A DNA stretch of 64,000 nt from Halostagnicola kamekurae (GTDB lineage Archaea > Halobacteriota > Halobacteria > Halobacteriales > Natrialbaceae): assembly GCF_900116205.1 (NCBI RefSeq), contig NZ_FOZS01000001.1:868001-932000 (forward strand), in the 5' to 3' direction. The translations under genes were made by a program, and so were the position numbers. The notes under the pieces were generated by a model. That model made no database searches and had not been told where the DNA came from. It saw nothing but the letters and a program-made list of their open reading frames with translations. Below are positions 33,269 through 43,140 of the stretch, one piece after another. Position 1 is the first letter of the stretch; the number at the start of each line of letters is the position of its first letter.

Positions 33269-34942
33269 ATGAGCCGTGACCGGGCCTTACTCGAGCGGGC
33301 CCTGGAACGTGGTGAACAGGACGGCGGCAGCGTCGAATTCAAGGAACGACTCCTTCGCGACGTCCACCTCGAGGGCGGGCGACGCGAGAGTCTGGCCGCC
33401 CAACTGCGACACCGCGTCCTCTCCGGCGACGGCGAAGCGACGTACGTGGTCGGCGTCACCGACGACGGCGGCCTCGCGGGAATCGATCCGGAGACGTTCT
33501 CCGAGTCGATGGACGTCCTCTCCTTGCTCGCCGAGGAGGCCGACTGCCACATCGACGACGTACAGACGTGGGGCGTCGGCTCCGGTACCCAGACCACGGC
33601 GAGCGGCACGGATCGATCCGGCGCGAGCGACGACACCGCCTCCTCGGACGCTACGGGTCTCGTCGGCGTCGCTCGTATCTGTGAGGGTGCCGTCCTCGAG
33701 ACCGACGACGAACACGTCGTGGTCGGAACCGCGGGCCACGTCGACCACGGAAAGAGTACGCTCGTGGGTTCGCTCGTGACCGGCAAGCCCGACGACGGCG
33801 ACGGGGCGACGCGGGCGTTTCTGGACGTTCAACCCCACGAAGTCGACCGCGGGCTCTCCGCCGACCTCTCCTACGCCGTCTACGGCTTCGACGACGACGG
33901 CCCGATCCGCGTCAGAAACCCGAACCGAAAGGGCGACCGCGCGCAGGTTGTAGAGGAGGCCGACCGACTCGTCTCGTTCGTCGACACCGTGGGCCACGAG
34001 CCGTGGCTCCGGACGACGATCCGTGGGCTGGTCGGCCAGAAGCTCGATTACGGCCTGTTAGTCGTCGAGGCCGACGACGGGCCGACGCGGGTCACCCGCG
34101 AACACCTCGGCATCTTACTCGCGACGGAGCTGCCGACGATCGTCGCGATCACCAAGGTCGACGCCGTCGACGACGACCGCGTCGAGGAGGTGACGCGCGA
34201 AGTCGAACGACTGCTCAGAGAAGTCGGCAAGTCGCCGCTCAGCGTCGCGCGCCACGGGATCGACGCCGCGGTCGAGGAGATCGACGAGACCGTCGTCCCA
34301 ATCGTCGCCACCAGCGCGATCACGATGGCGGGACTCGAGACGCTCGACGAACTGTTCGATCGGCTCCCGAAGACGGCGGGAAACGACGGCGAGTTCCGGA
34401 TGTACGTCGACAGGAGCTACTCGGTGACCGGCGTCGGCGCCGTCGCCTCGGGGACGGTGATGGCGGGATCCGTCGAAGCGGGTGACGAGTTACTGCTCGG
34501 GCCGATGCCGGACGGCCGCTTCGAGGCGGTCGAGGTTCGATCGATCGAGATGCACTATCACCGCGTCGATCAGGCCCAGGCGGGTCGGATCGTCGGCATC
34601 GCACTCAAGGGAATCCAGGAGGACGCCATCGAGCGCGGGATGGTCCTTCTGCCCGCCGACGCCGACCCCGAGCCAGTTCGGGAGTTCGAAGCGGAGGTCA
34701 TGGTCCTCAACCATCCCACCCGCATCGGCGAGGGGTACGAACCGGTCGTCCACCTCGAGACGATCGGCGAAGCCGCTGCCTTCTATCCGGAGAACGGGCG
34801 TCTCCTGCCGGGTGACAAAGGAAAGACGACGGTCGAGTTCAAGTTCCGGCCGTACCTCGTCGAGGAAGGACAGCGGTTCGTCTTCCGCGAGGGCCGCAGC
34901 AAGGGCGTCGGCACCGTGACAGACGTGAATCCAGCGGACTGA
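33269..34942 (+). CDS. GTPBP1-family GTPase (archaeal HBS1/EF-Tu relative)
   Basis: A 557-residue GTPase: an N-terminal extension (1-150) with a conserved LAAQLRHRVLSGDGEATYVV region, then the G domain with GTAGHVDHGKST (P loop), HEVDRGLSADLSYAVYGF (switch I), DTVGHEPWLRTTIRGL (G3) and AITKVDAV (G4), and C-terminal EF-Tu-like domains II and III (ATVAS-like GVGAVASGTVMAG, VEFKFRPYLVEEGQRFVFREGR). Members are linked to mRNA and ribosome handling in eukaryotes. The start is ATG at 33269. It is one of several ribosome-related genes in the window (RIO2, Pelota). Confidence 0.88.
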   Translation: MSRDRALLERALERGEQDGGSVEFKERLLRDVHLEGGRRESLAAQLRHRVLSGDGEATYVVGVTDDGGLAGIDPETFSESMDVLSLLAEEADCHIDDVQTWGVGSGTQTTASGTDRSGASDDTASSDATGLVGVARICEGAVLETDDEHVVVGTAGHVDHGKSTLVGSLVTGKPDDGDGATRAFLDVQPHEVDRGLSADLSYAVYGFDDDGPIRVRNPNRKGDRAQVVEEADRLVSFVDTVGHEPWLRTTIRGLVGQKLDYGLLVVEADDGPTRVTREHLGILLATELPTIVAITKVDAVDDDRVEEVTREVERLLREVGKSPLSVARHGIDAAVEEIDETVVPIVATSAITMAGLETLDELFDRLPKTAGNDGEFRMYVDRSYSVTGVGAVASGTVMAGSVEAGDELLLGPMPDGRFEAVEVRSIEMHYHRVDQAQAGRIVGIALKGIQEDAIERGMVLLPADADPEPVREFEAEVMVLNHPTRIGEGYEPVVHLETIGEAAAFYPENGRLLPGDKGKTTVEFKFRPYLVEEGQRFVFREGRSKGVGTVTDVNPAD

Positions 34943-35004
34943 GTTGCCCCGGCGGACTCACTCATCTCACGCATCATATCTTTCTATACCGACCAGAACC
35001 GCCC

Positions 35005-35460
35005 TTAGCGGAGCCGATACCGGCCCGAATCGACCGCGACGAGTTCGAGGAGCTCGGCCCACTCGAGGAGCCGTTCGGTGCGCTCGAGCGCCTCCTCGCC
35101 GCTCGCTCGGGTCCGAACGCGGTTGCAGATGTCCGCGGGCTCGAGCGGCCGGTCGGCCGCCTCGAGCGTCTCGAGGATCCCTACGACGCCGACGACCCGC
35201 TCCCGAAACGCCGTTCGAAGGGACTCGGGATCGATCTCGTTCGACGTCTGGGCGAATCCCGCGGGCCCGTCCGCCGCTAACTCGAGCGCCCGGAGGAAGG
35301 TCAGCCAGTCCGCGGCCTCGTCGCGCTCCTCGAGGTACGTGCGCTCAATCAGCCGAGCACAGCAGTCGATTCTCTCGTCTGGACGCTCCGGAACCGCCGC
35401 TCGAATCGTCGCCACGTCCGCGAGGGCGGCGGGCGGTTCGGGAACTGGTTTGAATCGCAT
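35005..35460 (-). CDS. Haloarchaeal protein with helical repeat and possible winged helix
   Basis: A 151-residue protein. The N-terminal 60 residues are helical (MRFKPVPEPPAALADVATIR, then LIERTYLEERDEAADWLTFLRAL), and the C-terminal part reads like a winged helix (ILETLEAADRPLEPADICNRV, then ELVAVDSGRYRLR, where the wing would be). I do not recognise the family. It is in the same orientation as the mch gene, whose stop codon lies 31 bp upstream of this start, so co-transcription is likely. Confidence 0.65.
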   Translation of the reverse strand: MRFKPVPEPPAALADVATIRAAVPERPDERIDCCARLIERTYLEERDEAADWLTFLRALELAADGPAGFAQTSNEIDPESLRTAFRERVVGVVGILETLEAADRPLEPADICNRVRTRASGEEALERTERLLEWAELLELVAVDSGRYRLR

Positions 35461-35491
35461 GGCGAGATGCGTAGCAGTGTAAACGCTACGC

Positions 35492-36424
35492 TTAGAGGTC
35501 GAACGACTCGACGAGCAGGGACTCGTTCGTCTCGCCGACGACGTGGGTCGGACCGCCCAGCACGTCTATCGTCACCTTCCCGGGCGCGAACAGGTCGGCG
35601 GGGACCTCCGAGAAGTCCCACTCGAGGTCGTCGAAGATCTCGGCAAACGGTCGGCCGTGTTCGTCGGCGGCCGTCGAGGCGACGTGCTCGAAGACGTCCG
35701 CGTCCTCGCGGACGGTGAGATGGGCCGTCCCGCCGTATGCCAGTGCGTCGTTCGTGCGGGCGATCGCCTCCTGTTCGTCCCCGGCGACTGGTGCGACCGG
35801 CGCTCGCCCGCTCGCCGAGACGATGTCTCGCGGATCGTAGCCCAGTTCCGTCAGCCGGAACGTCGCCATCTCCGCCGCTCTGGCCGCGCTGGTCACGCTG
35901 CCGACGAGGCTCCCGGTCGAGTAGGCGAGCAAGAAGACGCCGCTCGATTCGACCTCGGCGAGGTCGGCGACCTGCGCCGCAGCCGCCTCCGTCGGCTGCT
36001 CGTCGGTTTCGACTGCGAGCGCGGTGAGGTCGAACGCGTCGGTGTAGCCCATCTGGCGGAACTCGGTTTCCTCGGCGACCAGCGCTCGAGCGGGGCCGCT
36101 TCCGAGCCCCTCGAAATCGTCGGTCGTGAGCTCCCAGCTCGCCTTCTGTGAACACAGAAGGGCGAGAGCGGGCTGGTCGGTCGACAGTTCGACGTGCGGG
36201 ATCGGGGCCCCGCCCACGTCGTCCAGTTCGGTGCTGGGGGTCGCCAGACCGGCCGTCTGGATCTCCGTCAGCAACAGTCCCGCTTCGATTCCGCCGTCGA
36301 AGTCGACGCCGAAGTCGAGGACGGTGGCCTCGTTCTCGAGATCGAAGCCGCCGATGTTCAACTCCTCGGCGTACTCGAGGGCTTCGTCGACGAGCTCGAT
36401 CGCCATTCGGTTGAGACTCTCCAT
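35492..36424 (-). CDS. mch: Methenyltetrahydromethanopterin cyclohydrolase
   Basis: A 310-residue enzyme of the archaeal C1 pathway that converts N5,N10-methenyl-tetrahydromethanopterin to the N5-formyl form. The family pattern starts MESLNRMAIELVDEALEYAEEL, and later segments such as GLGSGPARALVAEETEFRQMGY, IVSASGRAPVAPVAGDEQEAI and NDALAYGGTAHLTVR match conserved cofactor-binding loops. In haloarchaea this serves one-carbon metabolism, not methanogenesis. No other C1 gene is visible here. The gene after it (minus strand) is probably co-transcribed. Confidence 0.93.
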   Translation of the reverse strand: MESLNRMAIELVDEALEYAEELNIGGFDLENEATVLDFGVDFDGGIEAGLLLTEIQTAGLATPSTELDDVGGAPIPHVELSTDQPALALLCSQKASWELTTDDFEGLGSGPARALVAEETEFRQMGYTDAFDLTALAVETDEQPTEAAAAQVADLAEVESSGVFLLAYSTGSLVGSVTSAARAAEMATFRLTELGYDPRDIVSASGRAPVAPVAGDEQEAIARTNDALAYGGTAHLTVREDADVFEHVASTAADEHGRPFAEIFDDLEWDFSEVPADLFAPGKVTIDVLGGPTHVVGETNESLLVESFDL

Positions 36425-36587
36425 AGGTTCGCTTCACCCGCCTCCCTAAAACAGTTTATTAGTTCGAACCCCGAAACGGCTGACACGTGTCTTGCGCTCG
36501 CATCCGTTCATCGCTTCCGGGTTCGGGGTCCTGCGGGGAATCGTCCGAAAAACTACCGACGCCGACTCGAGCGAACCGAAGCGACGA

Positions 36588-37559
36588 TCAAGCGACCTCT
36601 TCGCGCTCGGCTCGGTCGCGGATCACGTCGCGCAGGTCGTCGGCCTCGCGGAGGTCCTCGAGTTCGTCGCGTTCGACCAGCGCCGTGCCGTCGACGGCGT
36701 CTCGTTTGGCCCTGTCGACGACGTAGACGGAGTGGGTTCGGGTCACCTGCCCGATCGAACTCATGATCCGGGCGCGCTTTTCGGCCGCCTTCGTAAACTC
36801 GGAGTGACCGGTCAGAACGACCTCGTTGTCGCCGTCGTCTTGGTCCTCGCTGATCGCCTTGAACGGGGATCGGAGCGTCGGGTGAACGCTGTAGCCGGCG
36901 TTCGACAACACCGCGACGACTTCCTCGTCGTCGGGGTCTGCGGCCGGGTCCTCGGGGGTCGAGTCGCTCTCGTGGACGTCCTCTGCCCCCTCGAGCACGT
37001 CGACCGGGCTGGTCAGTTCGGAGGTGAACAGTTCCTCCAAGGCCATCGCGACCTCGATGGAGGCGTTCATACCGTCCTCGTACTTCGAGACGGTGCGACG
37101 GGAGACGCCGAGTTCGTTCGCGAGGCGTCCGAGACTCCAGTCGCGGTCCTCGCGTTCGTCGGCGAGCAAGTCGCCGTCGATGTTGACGTACAGGCCGCCG
37201 GGCGCGGCGTAGATCAGCGGCGGCACGCCCTCGATGAACAGGTTGTAGGCCGTGTCGGGGCTGAACACCGGAACTCCGTGTCGGAAGTAGACGACGTCGG
37301 GCTTGAGATCCTCGTCGCGACTCCGCAGGCCGATGACCAGCGGCGTCGCGTGGAGGTAGGTTCCGAGTCGCTGCATCTCGTGGCCGGTCGCCCGATTGAA
37401 CGCGTCGATGTTGCCGAGGATTTTGACGAGCAGGAGGTCGTCGCCGCGGCGTGCTGCGATGTCGAAACTCTTCGGTCGAATCGCACACCGGTCGCTGACC
37501 ACAAAGCCCGCGTCCTCGAGCATCGCGGTGACGTTGCCGACCAGTGCGGATCGGGACAT
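36588..37559 (-). CDS. Archaeal HTH-type transcriptional regulator
   Basis: A 323-residue protein of a widespread archaeal family: an N-terminal nuclease-fold-like domain ([40 protein letters not shown]), a central XRE-type helix-turn-helix ([21 protein letters not shown], about 145-165), and a C-terminal domain (about 220-323). The target is not known. Upstream of its start (37559) is a 250-bp AT-richer region which also precedes the citramalate synthase transcript on the other strand, so the two could share control. Confidence 0.87.
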   Translation of the reverse strand: MSRSALVGNVTAMLEDAGFVVSDRCAIRPKSFDIAARRGDDLLLVKILGNIDAFNRATGHEMQRLGTYLHATPLVIGLRSRDEDLKPDVVYFRHGVPVFSPDTAYNLFIEGVPPLIYAAPGGLYVNIDGDLLADEREDRDWSLGRLANELGVSRRTVSKYEDGMNASIEVAMALEELFTSELTSPVDVLEGAEDVHESDSTPEDPAADPDDEEVVAVLSNAGYSVHPTLRSPFKAISEDQDDGDNEVVLTGHSEFTKAAEKRARIMSSIGQVTRTHSVYVVDRAKRDAVDGTALVERDELEDLREADDLRDVIRDRAEREEVA

Positions 37560-37813
37560 GGGATAAAGTAAGCGACTGCTTCTACATAAGAGTTGTCCCG
37601 CACATCCCCCGGTCCCGTATTGCGTTTTCCCGAAATATCGGAGGTATATTTATATAGTATCGTTCACCCGGTCGAGGGCCGCTCGAGGCGCAGTCAGCTA
37701 GAATTCGACGGGCGGTTCGAGAAACGATCCGACGCGCTCGAACGGCGACGGCGCGGCGAACGTGCTCCGGCATCGGGGGCTTTAAGTTCTTCCTGTTCGA
37801 CTGTCCCAGTGTA

Positions 37814-37900
37814 ATGGCACGAGATACCATCTCAACGCCGAACGACGAGGATAGAGGAAGTCGGGGCGACCCGGCTGGATGCGAAATTCCGCGATTCTGA
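37814..37900 (+). CDS. Possible leaderless 28-codon leader ORF of the LeuA-family gene
   Basis: ATG 37814 opens MARDTISTPNDEDRGSRGDP and ends TGA 37898-37900, 19 bases before the TTG start of the synthase gene. A TATA-like TTTAAGTT at 37781-37788 would place the transcript start close to this ATG, as in leaderless haloarchaeal messages. The downstream gene has no ribosome-binding site of its own that I can see, so coupling through the small ORF is attractive. Expression is unproved. Confidence 0.45.
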   Translation: MARDTISTPNDEDRGSRGDPAGCEIPRF

Positions 37901-37919
37901 AAATCGCAGTTCATCACTC

Positions 37920-39452
37920 TTGCCCGTAACACACTCCCCCGAACAGACGATTCCGTCCGATCGTACCGTCCGCCTGCTCGATACCACGCTCCGCGATGGC
38001 GAACAAGCACCCGGCGTCTCGCTCTCTCCCGACGAGAAAGTCGAGATCGCTCGAGCGCTCGAGCGCGCGGGCGTTTCGGTCATCGAAGCCGGAAGCGCCT
38101 GTACCGGCGCGGGCGAGCGACAGGCGATCTCTCGGGTCACCGACCTCGATCTCGAGGCGCGCGTGACGAGTTTCTGTCGGGGGATCCAGTCCGACATCGA
38201 CCTCGCGCTCGAGTGTGACGTCGACGGAATCCACCTCGTCGTGCCGGCCAGCGACCGGCACGTCGAGGGGAAAGTCGGGACCTCCCGGGAAGATAACCTC
38301 GAGAAGACCGCGGAACTGGTCTCCTACGCGAAAGACCATGACCTCTGGGTCGAGGTCATCGGCGAGGACGGCTCGCGCGCGGATCTCGACTACCTCGAGA
38401 CGCTGATGGAGACCGCACTCGAGGCCGGTGCCGACAGAACCTGCTTCGCCGACACCGTCGGCCACACGGGCCCGGAACGCACCGCCGAGGCCGTCTCGCG
38501 ACTCGCCGAACTCGGTCCCGTAAGTGCACACACCCACGACGACTTGGGCCTTGGCGTCGCGAACGCCCTCTCTGCCGTCTCCGCCGGTGCCGACCTCGTT
38601 CACTGCACCGTCAACGGGCTCGGCGAGCGGGCTGGTAACGTCGCCTTGGAGGAGGTCGCCATCGCACTCGAGCACGTCTACGACGTCGAGACGCTCGAGC
38701 TCGAGGAGGTGTACGACCTGGCGCAGGTCTGCTCTCGCGCGACCGGCATTCCGCTCGCGCCGAACAAGGCCGTGATCGGCGAGAACGCCTTCACCCACGA
38801 GAGCGGCATCCACACCGACGGCACGCTCAAGGACGACAAGATGTACGAGCCCTACGAGCCCGAGACCGTCGGCCGCGAGCGACGACTCGCACTCGGGAAA
38901 CACGCCGGCCGCGCGGGCGTGAAAGCCGCGCTCGAGGAACACGGCGTCGACGCCAGCGACGACGAGGTCGCCGACATCGCGACGCGGGTGACCGAACTCG
39001 GCGACCGCGGTCGGCACGTGACGGACGCGGACCTGCTGGCCATCGCCGAAGACGTCACCGGAACCGAGCGCGAGCGCGTCGTCGAACTGGTCGACATCGC
39101 CGCGACCAGCGGGGGTCCGATCCCGACCGCGAGCGTTCGCCTCGACGTCGGCGGCGAGGAACGCGTCGCGAGCGGCACCGGCTCCGGACCGGTCGACGCC
39201 GCCGTCTCCGCCGTCCGCGAGGCGCTCGGCTCCGCGGCCGACGCCGAACTCGAGTCCTACCACGTCGACGCGGTTACGGGCGGCACCGACGCCGTCGTGA
39301 CCGTCGAAGTCACGATGTCTCGGGACGACCGCACCGTCACCGTCGCCCGCAGCGAGGCCGACATCACCCGCGCCAGCGTCGAGGCGATGGTCGACGCGCT
39401 CGATCGGCTCCTCGAGTCCGATCGACAGGCGCTCGCGATGGCCGACGACTGA
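37920..39452 (+). CDS. cimA: LeuA-family synthase: (R)-citramalate or 2-isopropylmalate synthase
   Basis: A 510-residue enzyme of the homocitrate/isopropylmalate/citramalate synthase family: LLDTTLRDGEQAPGVSLSPD near the start, ECDVDGIHLVVPASDRHVEG, HTHDDLGLGVANALSAVSAG with the metal-binding His pair, GLGERAGNVALEEVA, and NAFTHESGIHTDG. The C-terminal 120 residues are a LeuA-type allosteric dimer domain. It condenses acetyl-CoA with pyruvate or a 2-oxoacid in isoleucine or leucine synthesis; sequence reading alone cannot choose, and haloarchaeal orthologues are usually called CimA. The start is a TTG at 37920 since no ATG or GTG lies before the conserved part, which is unusual. A leader ORF precedes it. 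Confidence 0.85.
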   Translation: MPVTHSPEQTIPSDRTVRLLDTTLRDGEQAPGVSLSPDEKVEIARALERAGVSVIEAGSACTGAGERQAISRVTDLDLEARVTSFCRGIQSDIDLALECDVDGIHLVVPASDRHVEGKVGTSREDNLEKTAELVSYAKDHDLWVEVIGEDGSRADLDYLETLMETALEAGADRTCFADTVGHTGPERTAEAVSRLAELGPVSAHTHDDLGLGVANALSAVSAGADLVHCTVNGLGERAGNVALEEVAIALEHVYDVETLELEEVYDLAQVCSRATGIPLAPNKAVIGENAFTHESGIHTDGTLKDDKMYEPYEPETVGRERRLALGKHAGRAGVKAALEEHGVDASDDEVADIATRVTELGDRGRHVTDADLLAIAEDVTGTERERVVELVDIAATSGGPIPTASVRLDVGGEERVASGTGSGPVDAAVSAVREALGSAADAELESYHVDAVTGGTDAVVTVEVTMSRDDRTVTVARSEADITRASVEAMVDALDRLLESDRQALAMADD

Positions 39453-39494
39453 GGGTCGGTGTCCGGCGCGGCTTTTGCCGATTCAATTACGCGG

Positions 39495-39692
39495 TCAGTG
39501 AAACCGCCGTTCGGTGATCAGGCCGCGGGGATCGAACAGATAGACGAACCCCAGAAACAGCGCCATTAGGACGACGAACACCCGAAGGATTTCGACCACA
39601 GTGGTCGGCACGCTCGGCTCGAGCGTCGTCGCCATGATGCACGCGACCGCGATCCAGATCGTCCCGACGATGAGACGTGAGCGTTTGTCCAT
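39495..39692 (-). CDS. Small two-helix membrane protein
   Basis: A 65-residue protein: charged MDKRSR start, then two hydrophobic stretches, LIVGTIWIAVACIMAT (about 7-22) and VEILRVFVVLMALFLGFVYLF (about 34-54). The tail DPRGLITERRFH is polar. The ATG at 39692 is preferred over an in-frame TTG two codons upstream. Function unknown. It lies 42 bases past the LeuA-family gene on the other strand. Confidence 0.6.
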   Translation of the reverse strand: MDKRSRLIVGTIWIAVACIMATTLEPSVPTTVVEILRVFVVLMALFLGFVYLFDPRGLITERRFH

Positions 39693-39822
39693 ACCCAATC
39701 GTTTCGCTCGAGCAACGAGAATCGATCGGCTTTCGCTCGAGCGCGCGGGTGGTCAGCGCTCTCGTCTTAACGTGGTCTGCGCGTTCGTCTCTATCGCGGT
39801 CACCGCTCCCGTTTTCTCGCGG

Positions 39823-40890
39823 TCACTCGAGTCGATACCGCAACAGCGCCGCGATCCCGCCGAGATTCGAGAGCTGTTGGCCCGGCGGAAACTCGCTCGA
39901 GAAGACGGTCACCTCGCCGCCTTTCTGTTCTGCGGTGCGGACGATGTCGTCGACGTCGAGCGCCCACTCGCCGTCGGGGCCCCGTTCCTTCCGGAGTTTG
40001 TCGTCGAGGATCAGCAGTTCTTCGATCGCTCCGTACTCGGCGGCTTTGTTGACCTCCTCGGGTCCGTAGGCCGCCTTCGCGCCCTCGGCGATCCGGCGAG
40101 TGAGTTCGTCGATGGCCTCCGCCTCGCTCTCGATTCTGGTCTCCTGCTGGACGTCCGCGACCGCGCCGCGCTTGAGCACTTCGTGAACGCCTCGGTCGCC
40201 GACCGCGGAGGTGTCGACCATGGTGATCAAGTCGGTCAGGTCGGCGTTGTTCTTCTCGAAGTGCTTGAGCGCGTCCTGCTTGGTGAAGCCGGGCCCGGCG
40301 AGGATGATCGCGTCGACGTCCATCCGATCGAGTACCGCCGCGAGTTCGTCGAACAGTTCCGAGCGGTCGCGTGCGAAGTCACCCTTGCCGGTCGGTCCGG
40401 AGATCGTCGCCCGCTCTTCGGTGCCGTACTGGGCGACCGTGTGGACGTGGGCGGCCCCTTCCTCGACCGTGGCGATGGCGACGTCTGGGTTCTCCGTCGC
40501 CTCCTCGGCCTCCTCGAGGCGGGCCTCCTGGTCGGGTTTGAACCGCTTCTCGATCGAGAGTTCGTCGCGCTCCTCGACGTTTAAGGTGTGGTGAAAGCCG
40601 AGCTGGTCCTCGCGCGAACAGGCGACGATCTCGCCGCCGACGCGCAGTCGGTTGGCGAACTTGTGGAACTCGATGTCCTCGACGGCGATGGCGACCCACA
40701 TCGGCTCGCGCTCGCCGCCCGTATCGCGCATCTGCTCGTCGTTTCGCTGGATCCGCCGGGTCGTATCGCCCGCGACGCGGTCGCCGGGCTCTAGGACGTA
40801 CTGCAAGTGCCAGAGGTCGTCGATGCTCTCGGGGACGACCTCGACGCGCTCGCGGCCGCCCTCGACCTGCTCCCGGCTCTTGATCTGCAT
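39823..40890 (-). CDS. pelA: mRNA surveillance protein Pelota (aPelota)
   Basis: A 355-residue relative of release factor eRF1 that rescues stalled ribosomes with a GTPase partner and recycles subunits. The N-terminal Sm-like domain starts [20 protein letters not shown] and continues [16 protein letters not shown]. The central domain shows [16 protein letters not shown] and the C-terminal domain has [20 protein letters not shown], a family hallmark. No GGQ motif is present, as expected for Pelota as opposed to eRF1. Start is ATG 40890; the frame to 41178 is shadow sequence. Confidence 0.94.
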   Translation of the reverse strand: MQIKSREQVEGGRERVEVVPESIDDLWHLQYVLEPGDRVAGDTTRRIQRNDEQMRDTGGEREPMWVAIAVEDIEFHKFANRLRVGGEIVACSREDQLGFHHTLNVEERDELSIEKRFKPDQEARLEEAEEATENPDVAIATVEEGAAHVHTVAQYGTEERATISGPTGKGDFARDRSELFDELAAVLDRMDVDAIILAGPGFTKQDALKHFEKNNADLTDLITMVDTSAVGDRGVHEVLKRGAVADVQQETRIESEAEAIDELTRRIAEGAKAAYGPEEVNKAAEYGAIEELLILDDKLRKERGPDGEWALDVDDIVRTAEQKGGEVTVFSSEFPPGQQLSNLGGIAALLRYRLE

Positions 40891-41083
40891 GGGCGTGTGT
40901 TCCGCGGGGGTGGGTAAGTGCTCTGCGATCCCTCGAGATGTAGCGGGCGCTCGAAGGTGTAGCGGTGCTCGAGGTCGATGGACTGGACGCAGGCTCGAAA
41001 TAACAATGTCGAGCGGACTCGAGCCGACCCGGTAACATCGATGTCGCCGCCTCGTTTTGTGTCTGGACTGTCTACCGTCGGGT

Positions 41084-42091
41084 ATGAACCAACTCGTCGA
41101 CGGGGAGTGGCGGACCGACGCGTACGAGACTACCGGGGAGGACGGCTCGTTCGAACGCCAGGAGACGACGTTTCGCAACGAGATCCGAGACGATCCGGAC
41201 GCCCGGTTCCAGCCCGAGGCTGGTCGCTACCACCTCTACGTCTCCTACGCCTGTCCCTGGGCGCACCGAACGCTGCTCGTCCGATCGCTGAAAGGGCTCG
41301 AGGACGCGATTTCGGTATCGGTCGTCGACCCGTATCGCGACGAGGACGGGTGGCAGTTCACGCCAGAGAAAGCGGGCTGTACGCCGGATCACCTGTACGG
41401 TTCGGACTACCTGCGGGAACTGTACGTCCGCGCCGATCCGGACGCGACCTGTCGGGTGACGGTACCCGTTCTCTGGGACACGCGCGAGGAGACCATCGTC
41501 AACAACGAGTCCCAAGAAATCTTGCGGATGCTCGACACCGAGTTCGACGACGTCGCGAACCGGGATGTGGACCTCTATCCGGAGGGGTACCGCGAGGAAG
41601 TCGATCGAATCATCGACGACATCTACGAGCCGATCAACAACGGGGTCTATCGAGCGGGCTTTGCCACCGAACAGGAGCCCTACGACGAGGCCATCGACGA
41701 CCTCTTCGGCGCGCTCGAGCACTGGGACGAGGTGCTCTCCGACCAGCGGTATCTCGCCGGCGATCGACTCACGGAGGCGGACATCTGCATGTTCACGACG
41801 CTCGTCCGGTTCGATCAGGTCTATCACACCCACTTCATGTGTAACGTCCAGTTCATCCGCGAGTACGAGAACCTCTGGCCGTACTTGCGCGACCTCTATC
41901 AGACTCCCGGCGTCGCACAGACGGTCGAGATGGATCACATCAAGGAACACTACTACACGACCCACCCGGACGTGACGCCGTCAGGAATCATCGCGCGCGG
42001 CCCGAATCTCGACTTCGAGGCCGCACACGACCGCGACGAGCTCCCAGGCGGACCGCCGACGGAACTGGCCGCCTCGAGCGCCGACGACTGA
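41084..42091 (+). CDS. Xi-class glutathione S-transferase / hydroquinone reductase
   Basis: A 335-residue protein of the glutathionyl-hydroquinone reductase class. The thioredoxin-fold motif [15 protein letters not shown] carries the active Cys, followed by [14 protein letters not shown], and an all-helical C-terminal domain with [20 protein letters not shown] and [20 protein letters not shown]. In haloarchaea the thiol is likely gamma-glutamylcysteine since glutathione is not made. It would reduce conjugated quinones or halophenols. The start is ATG at 41084, preferred over an earlier TTG. Confidence 0.9.
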   Translation: MNQLVDGEWRTDAYETTGEDGSFERQETTFRNEIRDDPDARFQPEAGRYHLYVSYACPWAHRTLLVRSLKGLEDAISVSVVDPYRDEDGWQFTPEKAGCTPDHLYGSDYLRELYVRADPDATCRVTVPVLWDTREETIVNNESQEILRMLDTEFDDVANRDVDLYPEGYREEVDRIIDDIYEPINNGVYRAGFATEQEPYDEAIDDLFGALEHWDEVLSDQRYLAGDRLTEADICMFTTLVRFDQVYHTHFMCNVQFIREYENLWPYLRDLYQTPGVAQTVEMDHIKEHYYTTHPDVTPSGIIARGPNLDFEAAHDRDELPGGPPTELAASSADD

Positions 42092-42203
42092 CGGTACAGG
42101 TTTCGTTCGACAAGCGGTTAGTAGCAAGACAAGCAGCAAGCGGTAAGCAGCGAGCGGCGACGCGGCGAGAATCTTTTTGACGACTCCGCGTCGACTCGAG
42201 GCT

Positions 42204-42554
42204 GTGCGACTCGTCCACCACGCCGACGGAACGCGGGAACCGCTCGCGAGCGACGTCGAAATCGCGGACACCCTCGTGAGCCAGACCCGCGGACTGATGT
42301 TCAGGCGGTCGATTCCCGACGGCTACGGACTCGCGTTTACCTACGACACTGCGAAGGCTCGAGACATCCACATGCTGTTCGTTTTCATGTCACTCGACGT
42401 CGTCTGGGTTCAGGACGATGTCGTCCAGCGCGTCGAGACGCTTCGACCCTGGCGCGGGTTCGCGAAGGAGACGGCGGACCTGATCGTCGAACTTCCAGCG
42501 GGAACCGCGAGCGCGGTCGATGTCGGCGACCGACTGGTTCTCGAGGACGACTGA
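42204..42554 (+). CDS. DUF192 family protein
   Basis: A 116-residue protein of the small beta-barrel DUF192 family: VSQTRGLMFRRSIPDGYGLAF near the start, HMLFVFMSLDVVWVQDD, then VVQRVETLRPW and an AxDVGDRLVL end. The start is GTG at 42204. Family members are secreted or cytoplasmic proteins of unknown function with a possible redox or binding role. Codon bias and composition match the surroundings. It neighbours the GST gene (about 110 bp) in the same orientation. Confidence 0.8.
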   Translation: MRLVHHADGTREPLASDVEIADTLVSQTRGLMFRRSIPDGYGLAFTYDTAKARDIHMLFVFMSLDVVWVQDDVVQRVETLRPWRGFAKETADLIVELPAGTASAVDVGDRLVLEDD

Positions 42555-42633
42555 ACCGGCCAGCCATACGCCATTTGCCGTCACGTCGACGACAGTACCG
42601 AGACGCGATGGCATCGTTCAGCCGCGGCGCGTA

Positions 42634-43140
42634 CTAGCTGTCGGCGTTCTCGGGGATCGCCTGATACTCCTCGAGCCAGGGCGGACGATCCGTGTATCGC
42701 CACTCGGCCCACTCGGCTTTTTCACCGGCGTAGTACGCCCGATACGCTTCGACCGGGTCTTCGCGGCGATATTCGTCGGGCATGGCCTGCGGACGCGGGG
42801 TCGGTTCCGTCGTCGGGAACTCGAGGTCGTCGGGGTCGATCCGCTCGATAACCTGCCAGCTCGCGTGGTCCTCGTCCTTGTCGTAGCGCTCGACGAACTC
42901 CGTGTTGAGCGCCGCGGCATGCTCGCGGAGTCGGAGCCAGTTCGCTCGCGATTCACTCGCCCACCGCGTCACGGGGTGGTCGACGTGGGTCGAGCGGTAG
43001 AGGAACTCCGCCTCGAGGCCGTTCTCCCGCGCGGCGGTACACAAGACCTGGGCCGCCTCGAGGAGGAGCTTGTTCACGTGCTGGTCGCAGTGATAGCGGG
43101 CGGCCAGCCGCGGGTCGTCGTCGAGCCAGAAGACGTTCAT
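42634..43140 (-). CDS. Phage-type conserved protein (MNVFWLDDDP family)
   Basis: A 168-residue protein with MNVFWLDDDPRLAARYHCDQ at its N-terminus, then HVNKLLLEAAQVL, HPVTRWASESRANWLRL, and a C-terminal PxxMPDEYRREDPVEAYRAYY. This layout matches, from memory, a protein common in tailed phages of bacteria whose function is unknown. Its presence in a chromosome away from any prophage genes suggests an old transfer or a cellular origin. The conserved Asp and His residues near the N-terminus could bind metal. Codon use is haloarchaeal. Confidence 0.75.
   Translation of the reverse strand: MNVFWLDDDPRLAARYHCDQHVNKLLLEAAQVLCTAARENGLEAEFLYRSTHVDHPVTRWASESRANWLRLREHAAALNTEFVERYDKDEDHASWQVIERIDPDDLEFPTTEPTPRPQAMPDEYRREDPVEAYRAYYAGEKAEWAEWRYTDRPPWLEEYQAIPENADS

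Noticed and set aside
35349-36437. Long Arg/Gly-rich frame on the minus strand over mch
   Set aside because: It runs in a different phase of the same strand as mch and its composition is that of a GC-rich shadow. The mch frame has the family motifs.
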